From Flavobacteriales bacterium (lineage in GTDB: Bacteria; Bacteroidota; Bacteroidia; Flavobacteriales_F; PHOS-HE28), in NCBI GenBank assembly GCA_016721005.1, contig JADKJM010000019.1, positions 736,727 to 800,726 of the forward strand: DNA of 64,000 nt. The letters run 5' to 3'. The first letter of the stretch is position 1; each line of letters opens with the position of its first letter. Below, one piece after another: positions 17,346 through 25,226 of the stretch. The translations under genes were made by a program, and so were the position numbers. The notes beneath the pieces are model-generated. The model was given only the letters and a program-made list of their open reading frames with translations, was not told the DNA's origin and made no database searches.

Positions 17346-17485
17346 GCTTATCAAGAAAGGCTGAGGGACTGGCCCGTTGAAGCCTTGGCAACCCCCCGGA
17401 GTTCCCACCCCGGACAGGTGCCAAATCCAGTTCCTCCATGTCGTCCTCGGCTCCGCTCGGACTGACATGGAGGAAAAAGATGAGC
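17346..17485 (+). ncRNA. SAM-I (S-box) riboswitch
   Basis: The conserved core is plain: CTGAGGGACTGGCCCGTTGA at 17361-17380, then AGCC..GGCAACC and GGTGCCAAATCC near 17418-17429. P1 pairs GCTTATC (17346-17352) with GATGAGC (17479-17485), allowing one G-U. SAM binding to this class stabilises a terminator, so it should switch off the downstream methionine synthase when SAM is plentiful. The P4 side arm is enlarged by a palindromic repeat (17431-17475). A good terminator follows at 17523 and metH starts at 17565. Confidence 0.93.
17431..17475. repeat. Palindromic repeat inside the riboswitch P4 arm
   Basis: A 12-base arm (17431-17442) pairs with 17464-17475, then four inner pairs (GTCC/GGAC) enclose the 12-base core TCGGCTCCGCTC. 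The same core, with different but again complementary arms and a single unpaired base at the same place, is found at 60176-60214. It therefore looks like a mobile or dispersed palindromic element that has landed in, and extended, the riboswitch. Confidence 0.75.
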
Positions 17486-17522
17486 CGTGATCAGGTCATT
17501 GTGCGCAACTCGCGTCCCGCAG

Positions 17523-17554
17523 GCCTCATCCGGTACACCGGGTGGGGCTTTTTT
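17523..17554 (+). terminator. Riboswitch expression-platform terminator
   Basis: An 11-base stem, GCCTCATCCGG at 17523-17533 against 17538-17548 (two G-U pairs), loop TACA, then six T residues at 17549-17554. It lies between the SAM aptamer and the metH start, as expected for a transcriptional off-switch. Confidence 0.9.
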
Positions 17555-17564
17555 GTGACCAGAA

Positions 17565-18566
17565 ATGAACACGATCGAACAACTCGCTGAAGGACGGATC
17601 CTCATCCTGGATGGGGCCATGGGCACGATGATCCAACGCCTCGGACTTTCCGAGGAGGACTTCCGTCCCGAAAGCATGAAGGATCACCCGATCCATTTGC
17701 AGGGCAACAACGAATTGCTCTCGCTCACGCGGCCGGATGCCATCCGCACCATCCACGAGCAATACCTGGAGGCCGGTGCCGACATCGTGGAGACCAACAC
17801 GTTCAGCGCAACGCGGATCGCGCAAGGCGAGCACAAGTGCGAACACCTCGTGCGCGAGATGAACATCCGGTCCGCGCAATTGGCGCGCGAGGCCTGCGAC
17901 AAGTACACCGCGCTTCACCCGTCAAAGCCGCGCTTCGTGGCCGGTGCCATCGGGCCGATGAACAAGACCGCGTCGCTCAGTCCGGATGTGAACGACCCCG
18001 GTTACCGCGCCGTCACGTTTGATGAGTTGGCCAGTGCCTACCGCGAGCAAGTGGAAGCGCTGATGGACGGCGGCGTGGACCTGCTCCTGGTGGAGACCAT
18101 CTTCGATACGTTGAATGCGAAGGCCGCCTTCTACGCCATCGAGGAAGTGTTCGAAGCGCGTGGCAAGCGCTTGCCGCTCATGTGCAGCGTCACCATCACC
18201 GATGCGAGCGGACGCACCCTCAGCGGCCAAACGATCGAAGCCTTCATGATCAGTATGGCGCATGTGCCGCTCTTCAGCCTGGGGTTGAACTGTGCGCTGG
18301 GCGCGGCGCAGATGCGACCGTACCTGGAAGTGATCGCCGAGCAAGCGAGTTGCCGTACCAGTGTGTACCCGAACGCCGGATTGCCGGACCAGATGGGCGA
18401 GTACCGCGAAACGCCGGAGGTCACCGCGAAACTCGTGGGCGAGTTCATGAAGAGCGGATGGGTGAATGTGGTCGGTGGTTGTTGTGGCACCACGCCGGAA
18501 CACATCGCGGCGCTGGCCGAGGAGGCGAGCAAGCATCAACCGCGTCCGCTGCCTGTGAGCGCATGA
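17565..18566 (+). CDS. metH: Methionine synthase, homocysteine-binding subunit (split MetH, part 1)
   Basis: 333 residues, equal to the N-terminal homocysteine S-methyltransferase domain of MetH. The barrel begins ILILDGAMGTMIQRLGL; zinc ligands are the Cys of GLNCALGA and the Cys pair in VGGCCGTTPEHI. It activates homocysteine as a zinc thiolate for methylation. The rest of MetH is encoded separately at 18720-21470, an arrangement common in Bacteroidota. Expression should be controlled by the SAM riboswitch upstream. The two halves are separated by a 153-base gap that contains a long inverted repeat. Confidence 0.95.
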   Translation: MNTIEQLAEGRILILDGAMGTMIQRLGLSEEDFRPESMKDHPIHLQGNNELLSLTRPDAIRTIHEQYLEAGADIVETNTFSATRIAQGEHKCEHLVREMNIRSAQLAREACDKYTALHPSKPRFVAGAIGPMNKTASLSPDVNDPGYRAVTFDELASAYREQVEALMDGGVDLLLVETIFDTLNAKAAFYAIEEVFEARGKRLPLMCSVTITDASGRTLSGQTIEAFMISMAHVPLFSLGLNCALGAAQMRPYLEVIAEQASCRTSVYPNAGLPDQMGEYRETPEVTAKLVGEFMKSGWVNVVGGCCGTTPEHIAALAEEASKHQPRPLPVSA

Positions 18567-18586
18567 GCACGCGGAAGAGAATGCCA

Positions 18587-18681
18587 TCACGCAGAGGCGC
18601 AGAGAACGCAGAGGGTTGCGGCGAAAGGATCCCTCTTACGTCCTACTCTTCATGCTCTGCGTTCCCTGCGCCTCTGCGTGA
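18587..18681. repeat. Long inverted repeat between the metH halves
   Basis: Arms of 27 bases, 18587-18613 (starting TCACGCAGAGGCGCAGAG) and 18655-18681, are complementary with one mismatch and are separated by 41 bases. The arm resembles the start of a second element at 37853 (ACGCAGAGGCGCTAAGG). It has no coding capacity and looks like a dispersed, MITE- or REP-like element inserted in the operon. Confidence 0.8.
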
Positions 18682-18719
18682 ACCTGTATTTCCATTCCCC
18701 TCTGTGAGCTTCTCTTGAG

Positions 18720-21470
18720 ATGAGCATCCCCAACTACTCCGGCCTCGAACCGCTGCGCATTTTCAAGGGCGCCAACTTCGTCAACATCGGTGAGCGCACG
18801 AACGTCACCGGCAGCGCGGCCTTTCGCAAGCTGATCAAGGAGGGCAACTACGATGAAGCCGTGAACGTGGCGCGCCAGCAAGTGGAGAACGGCGCGCAGG
18901 TCATCGACGTGAACATGGATGAGGGCCTGATCGATGGCGTGCAAGCCATGACCAAGCTCCTCAACCTCATCGCCGCCGAGCCGGATATCGCGCGCGTGCC
19001 GGTGATGGTGGACAGTTCAAAGTTCAGCGTGATCGAAGCGGGCCTGAAGTGTTTGCAAGGCAAGGGCATCGCCAACAGCATCAGCCTGAAGGAAGGGGAG
19101 GAGGAGTTCCTGCGGCAGGCGAAGATCATCCGTCGCTTGGGTGCGGCCGCAGTGGTGATGTGTTTCGATGAGAAGGGCCAGGCGGACAATTACGAGCGCA
19201 GGATCGCGATCGCGCAACGCGTGTACGACCTGCTCACCACGGTGGCCGGTTTCCCGCCGCACGACATCATCATCGATCCGAACATCCTCACGGTGGCCAC
19301 GGGCATGAGCGAGCACGATCGCTACGCCATCGACTACATCGAGGCCGTGCGGTGGATCAAGCAGAACCTGCCGGGTGCGCTGGTAAGCGGCGGTGTCAGC
19401 AATGTGAGCTTCAGCTTCCGCGGGAACGAACCCGTGCGCGAAGCCATCCACACCGCCTTCCTCTACCACGCCATCCAAGCGGGCATGGACATGGGCATCG
19501 TAAACGCTGGACAGATCGGCGTGTACGACGACATTCCGAAGGATCTGCTCGAACACGTGGAGGATGTGCTGCTCGCGCGTCGACCAGATGCCACCGAGCG
19601 CATGGTCACGTTCGCCGAACAGTTCAAGGGCGCACCATCCGCGGAGGTGGTGGCTGCGCAAGCCGCATGGCGCGAAGGCACGGTGGAGGATCGCTTGAAG
19701 CACGCCCTTGTGCATGGCGTCACGGAATACATCGAAGCGGATACCGAGGAAGCGCGATCGAAATACAGCGAGCCGGTGCTGGTGATCGAAGGTCCGCTCA
19801 TGGCGGGCATGAACGTGGTGGGTGACCTCTTCGGCTCCGGCAAGATGTTCCTGCCGCAAGTGGTGAAGAGCGCGCGCGTGATGAAACGCGCCGTGGCTTA
19901 CCTCGAACCCTTCCTCGAAGAGAAGAAGAAGCAGAACGCGGCCTCACCCCCCGGCCCCCTCTCCCAAGGAGAGGGGGACCCAACCCCCTCCCGAGGAGGG
20001 GGGCCCCCCGGAACGCGGCAGGGCGCGAAGAAAGTGCTGCTCGCCACCGTGAAAGGTGATGTACACGACATCGGCAAGAACATCGTGGGCGTGATCCTCG
20101 CGTGCAACGGCTGGCAGGTGATCGACCTGGGTGTGATGGTGCAGAGCGCGACGATCCTCAAGACCGCGCGCGAGTTGAAGGTGGACATCATCGGACTCAG
20201 CGGCTTGATCACGCCTTCACTGGACGAGATGGTCCACGTGGCGAAGGAGATGGAGCGCGAAGGCTTTGAAACGCCGCTATTGATCGGCGGCGCAACGACC
20301 AGTCGTGTGCATACCGCTGTGCGCATCGCCCCGCATTACAGCAAGCCGGTCGTACACGTGATCGATGCTTCGCGCAGCGTGCCTGTCGTGAGCAACTTGC
20401 TCAGCGATAATGAACGCGTGCGCTTCGAGGCGGAGATCAAGGCGGAGTACGCCAAGGTGCGCACACAGTACGAAGGCAGCCAACGCGAGAAGGAGTACCT
20501 CCCGCTTCCCGAGGTGCGCGCGAAGAAATTCAAGATCGACTGGACCGAGGAACCACCAGTAGCGCCCAAGAGTACCGGCGTGTTCAGCTACCGCAATTAT
20601 CCGCTGAAGGATCTGGTCCCATACATCGACTGGAGGCCCTTCTTCATGGCGTGGGAACTGGCGGGCAAGTATCCCGCGATCCTCACGGATGCGGTGGTCG
20701 GCACGGAGGCCACGCGCTTGCACAACGACGCGCTGAAGATGCTGGACCGCATGGTGAAGGAGCAATGGATCCAAGCGCATGGTGTCGCCGGGATCTGGCC
20801 AGCGAATGCGGTGAACGATGACGACATCGCGCTCTACGCGAATGCCGATCGCACGGCGGTGCTCGGTACCTGCCAGACCATGCGGCAACAATCCAAGAAG
20901 GCTCCCGGTGTGCCGTACATCGCGCTGGCCGACTTCATCGCACCCAAGGGAACGCCCGACTTCCTCGGCGGTTTCGCGGTGACCGCAGGACACGGCGTGG
21001 ATGAACGCGTGAAACGCTTCGAAGCCGCGCACGACGACTACAGCGCGATCCTCGTGAAAGCACTCGCCGATCGTCTCGCGGAAGCCTTCGCCGAGAAATT
21101 GCACGAGATCGTGCGCGAAGAACTGTGGGGCTATGAGACCGCGCCCTTCACCAACGAGCAACTGATCCGCGAGGAGTACCAAGGCATCCGTCCCGCACCG
21201 GGCTATCCCGCTTGTCCGGATCACACCACCAAGCCGGAGCTCTTCCGCCTGTTGGATGCCACGGCACACACCGGCATCACCCTCACCGAGAGCCTTGCCA
21301 TGTACCCCACCGCCGCGGTGAGCGGCTGGTACTTCGCGCACCCGCGATCGAAGTACTTCGGCGTGGGCCGTGTAGGCCGCGATCAGGTGCAGGATCTCGC
21401 GCAGCGCAAGGGCATGGACCAGCAGGAGATGGAACGGTGGCTGGGGAGCAACTTGGGCTACGAACCTTGA
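18720..21470 (+). CDS. metH: Cobalamin-dependent methionine synthase, folate/B12/activation domains (split MetH, part 2)
   Basis: 916 residues. Domains in order: pterin-binding barrel (about 1-270, FVNIGERTNVTGSAAFRKLI, VMVDSSKF), cobalamin cap (about 300-400), B12-binding Rossmann domain with the cobalt-ligating His in KGDVHDIGKNIV (about residue 446), and the SAM-dependent reactivation domain (about 590-916, ending near YFGVGRVGRDQVQDLA). It transfers methyl from methyl-tetrahydrofolate via cobalamin to homocysteine held by part 1. In the linker between cap and B12 domain (about residues 409-431) lies an in-frame low-complexity insert, PPGPLSQGEG...PSRGGGPPG, encoded by a double palindromic repeat. 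The insert keeps the frame and sits where flexibility is tolerated, so the enzyme is probably functional. Confidence 0.95.
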   Translation: MSIPNYSGLEPLRIFKGANFVNIGERTNVTGSAAFRKLIKEGNYDEAVNVARQQVENGAQVIDVNMDEGLIDGVQAMTKLLNLIAAEPDIARVPVMVDSSKFSVIEAGLKCLQGKGIANSISLKEGEEEFLRQAKIIRRLGAAAVVMCFDEKGQADNYERRIAIAQRVYDLLTTVAGFPPHDIIIDPNILTVATGMSEHDRYAIDYIEAVRWIKQNLPGALVSGGVSNVSFSFRGNEPVREAIHTAFLYHAIQAGMDMGIVNAGQIGVYDDIPKDLLEHVEDVLLARRPDATERMVTFAEQFKGAPSAEVVAAQAAWREGTVEDRLKHALVHGVTEYIEADTEEARSKYSEPVLVIEGPLMAGMNVVGDLFGSGKMFLPQVVKSARVMKRAVAYLEPFLEEKKKQNAASPPGPLSQGEGDPTPSRGGGPPGTRQGAKKVLLATVKGDVHDIGKNIVGVILACNGWQVIDLGVMVQSATILKTARELKVDIIGLSGLITPSLDEMVHVAKEMEREGFETPLLIGGATTSRVHTAVRIAPHYSKPVVHVIDASRSVPVVSNLLSDNERVRFEAEIKAEYAKVRTQYEGSQREKEYLPLPEVRAKKFKIDWTEEPPVAPKSTGVFSYRNYPLKDLVPYIDWRPFFMAWELAGKYPAILTDAVVGTEATRLHNDALKMLDRMVKEQWIQAHGVAGIWPANAVNDDDIALYANADRTAVLGTCQTMRQQSKKAPGVPYIALADFIAPKGTPDFLGGFAVTAGHGVDERVKRFEAAHDDYSAILVKALADRLAEAFAEKLHEIVREELWGYETAPFTNEQLIREEYQGIRPAPGYPACPDHTTKPELFRLLDATAHTGITLTESLAMYPTAAVSGWYFAHPRSKYFGVGRVGRDQVQDLAQRKGMDQQEMERWLGSNLGYEP
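19944..20012. repeat. Palindromic repeat inserted in frame within metH
   Basis: Two adjacent perfect hairpins: CCCCCTCTCC (19955-19964) with 19968-19977, and CCCCCTCC (19984-19991) with 19995-20002, each with a 3-base loop, flanked by C- and G-runs. Its translation interrupts a domain linker of the cobalamin-binding methionine synthase half. The sequence type, CCTCACCCCC..CTCTCC, is like dispersed palindromes known from many bacterial genomes. Confidence 0.8.
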
Positions 21471-21603
21471 GGGCCACGTATAGGGTCAGCACGAGTAGCG
21501 AAGCCGATGAAGGAACATGGCGCCAAACTGATCGACCAAGTGCAGGGACCCCGAGGACTTGAGACCGTCCAACGGAGTGGGATCCGCAGGTGCGGAACCT
21601 GAT

Positions 21604-21611
21604 TACCTTCG
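21604..21611 (+). promoter_or_regulatory. Candidate -7 element for the antitoxin gene
   Basis: TACCTTCG, a one-base variant of TAnnTTTG, 17 bases before the ATG at 21629. No convincing -33 element at the right distance. Confidence 0.35.
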
Positions 21612-21628
21612 CTGGACAACACCGCACC

Positions 21629-21859
21629 ATGAAACTCACGGAGCTTAAGGTCTCGTTGGCCAAGCAGATCCTCGAATCGGAAAGTGAGGATGAGTTGCGC
21701 ACGGTGGACCTGTTGCTGAATCCACCAGCCGTGTTCAAATTGAGCGCTGCGCAGAAGGCGGAATTGGATCGTGACTTCGCGGACCATCAAGCGGGTAAGG
21801 GCAAGAACCACTCCTGGGCGGAAGTGAAGGCGCATGTGCGCAGCCTGCGCGCGAAATGA
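21629..21859 (+). CDS. Type II antitoxin-like addiction module protein
   Basis: 76 residues: a helical N-terminal half (MKLTELKVSLAKQILESES), a central LNPPAVFKLSAAQKAELDRD and a C-terminal tail with HSWAEVKAHVRSLRAK. The ending WxEVKxxxR is characteristic of small antitoxins that pair with RelE/ParE toxins. Its stop overlaps by ATGA the start of the next frame, whose first residues (MKRKLVLRPKARKDI) are those of a RelE/ParE toxin. Only about 14 toxin residues remain, so this antitoxin is orphaned here. I cannot say whether it still represses its own promoter. Confidence 0.75.
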   Translation: MKLTELKVSLAKQILESESEDELRTVDLLLNPPAVFKLSAAQKAELDRDFADHQAGKGKNHSWAEVKAHVRSLRAK

Positions 21860-23733
21860 AACGCAAGCTGGTCCTACGGCCCAAGGCCAGGAAGGACATC
21901 TGCGGGGTGTATGTGGATGGTGTGGTAGGCTACAAGGTGGTGAATAGCAAGTTCTCGGTTGGTGGTAGAAATGTCGCACTCTCGAATCCAGAGGAAGACC
22001 CCCTTTGGTCCGGGCGCCATCGCGGCATCTTCTCCACGCAGAGCTACGGCATGATCGTGGACGACAATGAACTGGGGCTGGATGCCGCCGCAGCGCCTGG
22101 CCGAAAGGCCGAGGGTATTGTGATCGGTTTCAGCGGCGGCCACAACGATGTGGTATTCCACAATGCGGTGCGTGGGCTGGAGCGCGGCTACATCGGGGAG
22201 GGCACCTGCATGGACATGAGCAACCGGGCCGCCGTGGGGCTGCAGTTCTGGTGCAACCAGAATGAAAACAATCACGTGGACTTCCGCAGCCGGATCCTTA
22301 CCGGCCCCACTGCGCCACCTGCGGACGAACAATCCATCCGGCTCAACCAGGGCACGCACGGCCGGGTGGCGGACAATACATTCGACCAGAACGCCGGGGA
22401 CTACGACTTCATCAACGACGGTTACGACGACAACCTGATCGGCTATTACTGGGCACAGCCCACCACGCCCTATTGGCCGCAGAACGTGAGCGCCGGTGTG
22501 CTGCGCGATGAGTTCGGCACGGGTGGTCTGCCGCACATACGTCCGGCGGGCAATTGCCTTAGCCGATCCTTGCGGGTTTCCGGTCTTGCGCCCACCACTG
22601 CGGAAATGGCCGTGGCGTTGGACGACGAGAAACTGCAATACGGCAACAGCAGATACCTCTACGACCAACTGATCGATGGAGGTGACCGGGACGAAGTGCT
22701 CACGGAGATCATGAGCAGCTGGCCACAGGATGCGTGGGAACTGCGCGGCTATTTGTTGGCCAAGAGTCCGTATCTGAGCATGGACGTGCTGAAGGACATG
22801 ATGAACAAACCGGGGTTCCCGATGGCCATGAAGGCCGAGGTCTGTATTGCCAATCCCGATGCGACGAAACAGGAAGGCTTTGTGAAATGGCTGCAATACG
22901 AGGCCGTATACCCCATGCCTGAAAACCTTATCGCCAACGTGGTGGCCAGTTGGGTGGCCAAGACATACCGGACGCAATTGGAGAACAGCATGGCCTACCA
23001 CCATGATGAAATGACGCAGGCAGCTGGGCTCTGGCTGGAAAAGTTGAGCGCCGATACTATCAACGACCCGCTGGACAGTTTGCGCATGGTGTGGCAACAA
23101 GTGCGCAGCCAAGGGGCACGCTACGCCGAAGCGATCAGCTATATGCAAGTAGGCGAATGGCAGGCGGCACGCACCGTGGTGGCCAACATCCCGCAAGAGC
23201 ATGTGATGAAGGGGGATGAAATGGGCGAACGCGGACGAATGCTTGCTGTGATCGACCTCTTGGAGGTCGTGGACACGGATGGAAGAACCGATGTCGATCT
23301 GACCACTGCCGAGCAGAATGTCCTGGAACTCCTGGCGCAAGACATGCACGACCGCCCGAGCACATGGGCGCAGAACCTGCTTTGTTTCTACTATGACAGG
23401 TGTACACCACCGGTAACCGGTGGGGAGACCATACCCAAATCCGCCAGTGATCGCCACGAACCGGCAATCGTTGCGGAGCGACCACTCCTTGTTGTGATGC
23501 CCAACCCGGCAACCACATGGGCTACATTTGAATTCGTCCTACCCACCACGGTGCAAGATGCGTGGATCGTAGTGATGGATGTGCAAGGCCGTACCATGGC
23601 ACGCATGAAAGTGAACCAAGCCCAAGGGCAACTGGTGTGGGACACCCGCCAAGTGGCTCCCGGCCTTTACCATGTGGAACTGCTTAACAACGGCCAGCGC
23701 CTCCAAGTGGAGAAGCTGGTGGTGAAACCCTGA
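21856..23733 (+). CDS. Chimeric frame: RelE-like toxin N-terminus fused to tail of a T9SS beta-helix protein
   Basis: 625 residues. Residues 1 to about 14 (MKRKLVLRPKARKDI) read as the start of a RelE/ParE-type toxin, coupled by ATGA to the antitoxin. From about residue 15 (GVYVDGVVGYKVVNSKF) it becomes a right-handed beta-helix region, then a helical repeat-like region, then the module DRPSTWAQNLLCFYYDRC, and a T9SS sorting domain (MPNPATTWA to the stop). No signal peptide is present, so the surface protein part cannot be exported from this start. The simplest reading is a deletion that joined a toxin gene to the 3' part of a larger surface protein gene. Alternatively an assembly join. The 3' end overlaps the next gene by TGATG. 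Confidence 0.75.
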   Translation: MKRKLVLRPKARKDICGVYVDGVVGYKVVNSKFSVGGRNVALSNPEEDPLWSGRHRGIFSTQSYGMIVDDNELGLDAAAAPGRKAEGIVIGFSGGHNDVVFHNAVRGLERGYIGEGTCMDMSNRAAVGLQFWCNQNENNHVDFRSRILTGPTAPPADEQSIRLNQGTHGRVADNTFDQNAGDYDFINDGYDDNLIGYYWAQPTTPYWPQNVSAGVLRDEFGTGGLPHIRPAGNCLSRSLRVSGLAPTTAEMAVALDDEKLQYGNSRYLYDQLIDGGDRDEVLTEIMSSWPQDAWELRGYLLAKSPYLSMDVLKDMMNKPGFPMAMKAEVCIANPDATKQEGFVKWLQYEAVYPMPENLIANVVASWVAKTYRTQLENSMAYHHDEMTQAAGLWLEKLSADTINDPLDSLRMVWQQVRSQGARYAEAISYMQVGEWQAARTVVANIPQEHVMKGDEMGERGRMLAVIDLLEVVDTDGRTDVDLTTAEQNVLELLAQDMHDRPSTWAQNLLCFYYDRCTPPVTGGETIPKSASDRHEPAIVAERPLLVVMPNPATTWATFEFVLPTTVQDAWIVVMDVQGRTMARMKVNQAQGQLVWDTRQVAPGLYHVELLNNGQRLQVEKLVVKP

Positions 23734-25226
23734 TGAGGATACGCGTGCATTGCAAGCTATTGGTGGCGGCCCTTGTGGCCGCCACCAATGCTGCTGCGCA
23801 GCAGCCGTTTGATCTGGATCCAAGTTTCCAAGTCAACCTTACTTCCGAGTATGTAGCCTCAACGATTCTTGATGACCAAGGTGATTTGCTGATATCCGGC
23901 AGGATTGAATTCACAGATCTTGAGTTCCAACGCCGGAATGGTCGTTTGTTCATGAATGGTGTTCGCGATACGGACTACTACACTAGTGGTTTGGGCGGTG
24001 GGAAACTGACCCTTTGGATGAACAACAAATCCTATATCGCTACTGATCAAACCGTTCGAAGACTCGGACCAGATGGCACACAAGACGCCTCATTCATCGA
24101 AATGAATGCAGGTCCCTACTTCAGCTCCTTGCAGGGCGGGGACTACCATGTTTTCCCCGATGGGCGTGTGCTGATGACGGGCACGCACCAACTGAACGAC
24201 CCAGTGCGGGGCTTTGTCGGCTACTACAACCTGATCTGGTTCAGCAACACGGGCTACTTGGATACCACGCGGGTGCATCGGCAGGGCAATGGGTCGATCA
24301 CGAGGATACGCGAGCAACCCGATGGCCGGTTCTTGTGCAGCGGCAACGTACAGTGGTATGATGGGCAACCGGTATCTGTCGTGTTCCGGGTAGAAGCGGA
24401 TGGTGCTGTGGATCCCAGCTATAGCTCCCCGCTCGAGGGTATCCCTACCGATATCGGAAGCTCTTTCCGGGGCGTAGGCGACATTGAACCCTTGGCGGAT
24501 GGGCGCACCCTGGTGGGTGGCTACTGGCGCTTGGCAGGCAGTACGGATACCATCGGGGTAATGCGCTTGATGCCGGACGGTTCACAGGATCCCAGCTTCG
24601 ATCCGGTCCCATTGAGTGCATCGGGCGCATTCACCAATTGGATCTTCCCTGCAACAAATGACATTCTTCCTTTGCCCGATGGCCGCATGATCATTGTGGG
24701 CAACTTCGACCATGTACGTGGCGTGCCACGTGGCGGAATTGCCATGATCAATGCCGATGGTAGCTTGAATGAGGAGTATTTTGTAGGTGCCTCCTGCGGC
24801 AATTACAGCAGCCCGGAGGTGAACTACCGCTACATCGCAGGTATTGTTCCAGCACCCGATGGGAGTTACTACATCTATGGCGCATACCGGGGCTACAACG
24901 ACGGCACGACAAGCTACTGGCCGTGGGAGCAGGGTTTCGTGAGCAGGTTGTACGGTTTGAATGTGGGGGTGCGCGAGCATGAGCGCTTCGCCTTCAAGCT
25001 CTATCCGAACCCAGCGAACGCAACCACCACAATTGAGTTGCAGCATCTGCCCTCTGCTGCGACAGTATCGCTGCGCGATGCGTTGGGCAGAGAAGTGCTG
25101 CAGCAGCGCTTAAGCGAGCGCAGCACCACCGTGCAACTGCAAGCCCTTTCCGAGGGCATCTACACCTTGCAATTCATTTCCGAAGGCAAGGTCATCGCCC
25201 AGGAGAAACTGATCGTGCAACCGTGA
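23733..25226 (+). CDS. Delta-60 repeat protein with T9SS sorting domain, copy 1
   Basis: 497 residues with signal peptide (cleavage near AAAQQPFDLDPSF). Several delta-60 type repeats follow, each with DGR/DGxLxxxG and later LxxDGSxDPSF (LMPDGSQDPSF, INADGSLNEEYF), predicted to make a beta-propeller-like surface domain. The end is a T9SS sorting domain (LYPNPANATTTIELQ to IVQP). It starts on the last base of the previous stop and overlaps the next gene by 4 bases. Two further paralogues follow. A perfect hairpin covers codons 10-19. Likely exported cell-surface protein, function unknown. Confidence 0.88.
   Translation: MRIRVHCKLLVAALVAATNAAAQQPFDLDPSFQVNLTSEYVASTILDDQGDLLISGRIEFTDLEFQRRNGRLFMNGVRDTDYYTSGLGGGKLTLWMNNKSYIATDQTVRRLGPDGTQDASFIEMNAGPYFSSLQGGDYHVFPDGRVLMTGTHQLNDPVRGFVGYYNLIWFSNTGYLDTTRVHRQGNGSITRIREQPDGRFLCSGNVQWYDGQPVSVVFRVEADGAVDPSYSSPLEGIPTDIGSSFRGVGDIEPLADGRTLVGGYWRLAGSTDTIGVMRLMPDGSQDPSFDPVPLSASGAFTNWIFPATNDILPLPDGRMIIVGNFDHVRGVPRGGIAMINADGSLNEEYFVGASCGNYSSPEVNYRYIAGIVPAPDGSYYIYGAYRGYNDGTTSYWPWEQGFVSRLYGLNVGVREHERFAFKLYPNPANATTTIELQHLPSAATVSLRDALGREVLQQRLSERSTTVQLQALSEGIYTLQFISEGKVIAQEKLIVQP
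23760..23788 (+). promoter_or_regulatory. Hairpin in signal-peptide codons, copy 1
   Basis: TTGGTGGCGGCC (23760-23771) pairs perfectly with GGCCGCCACCAA (23777-23788), 5-base loop. It starts 27 bases after the A of the start codon. Equivalent but sequence-different hairpins occur in the two paralogues. Confidence 0.65.

Noticed and set aside
21874..23457. A 527-codon open frame on the minus strand opposite the beta-helix tail
   Set aside because: No recognisable domain; the opposite strand encodes a T9SS protein with homologous cassette elsewhere.
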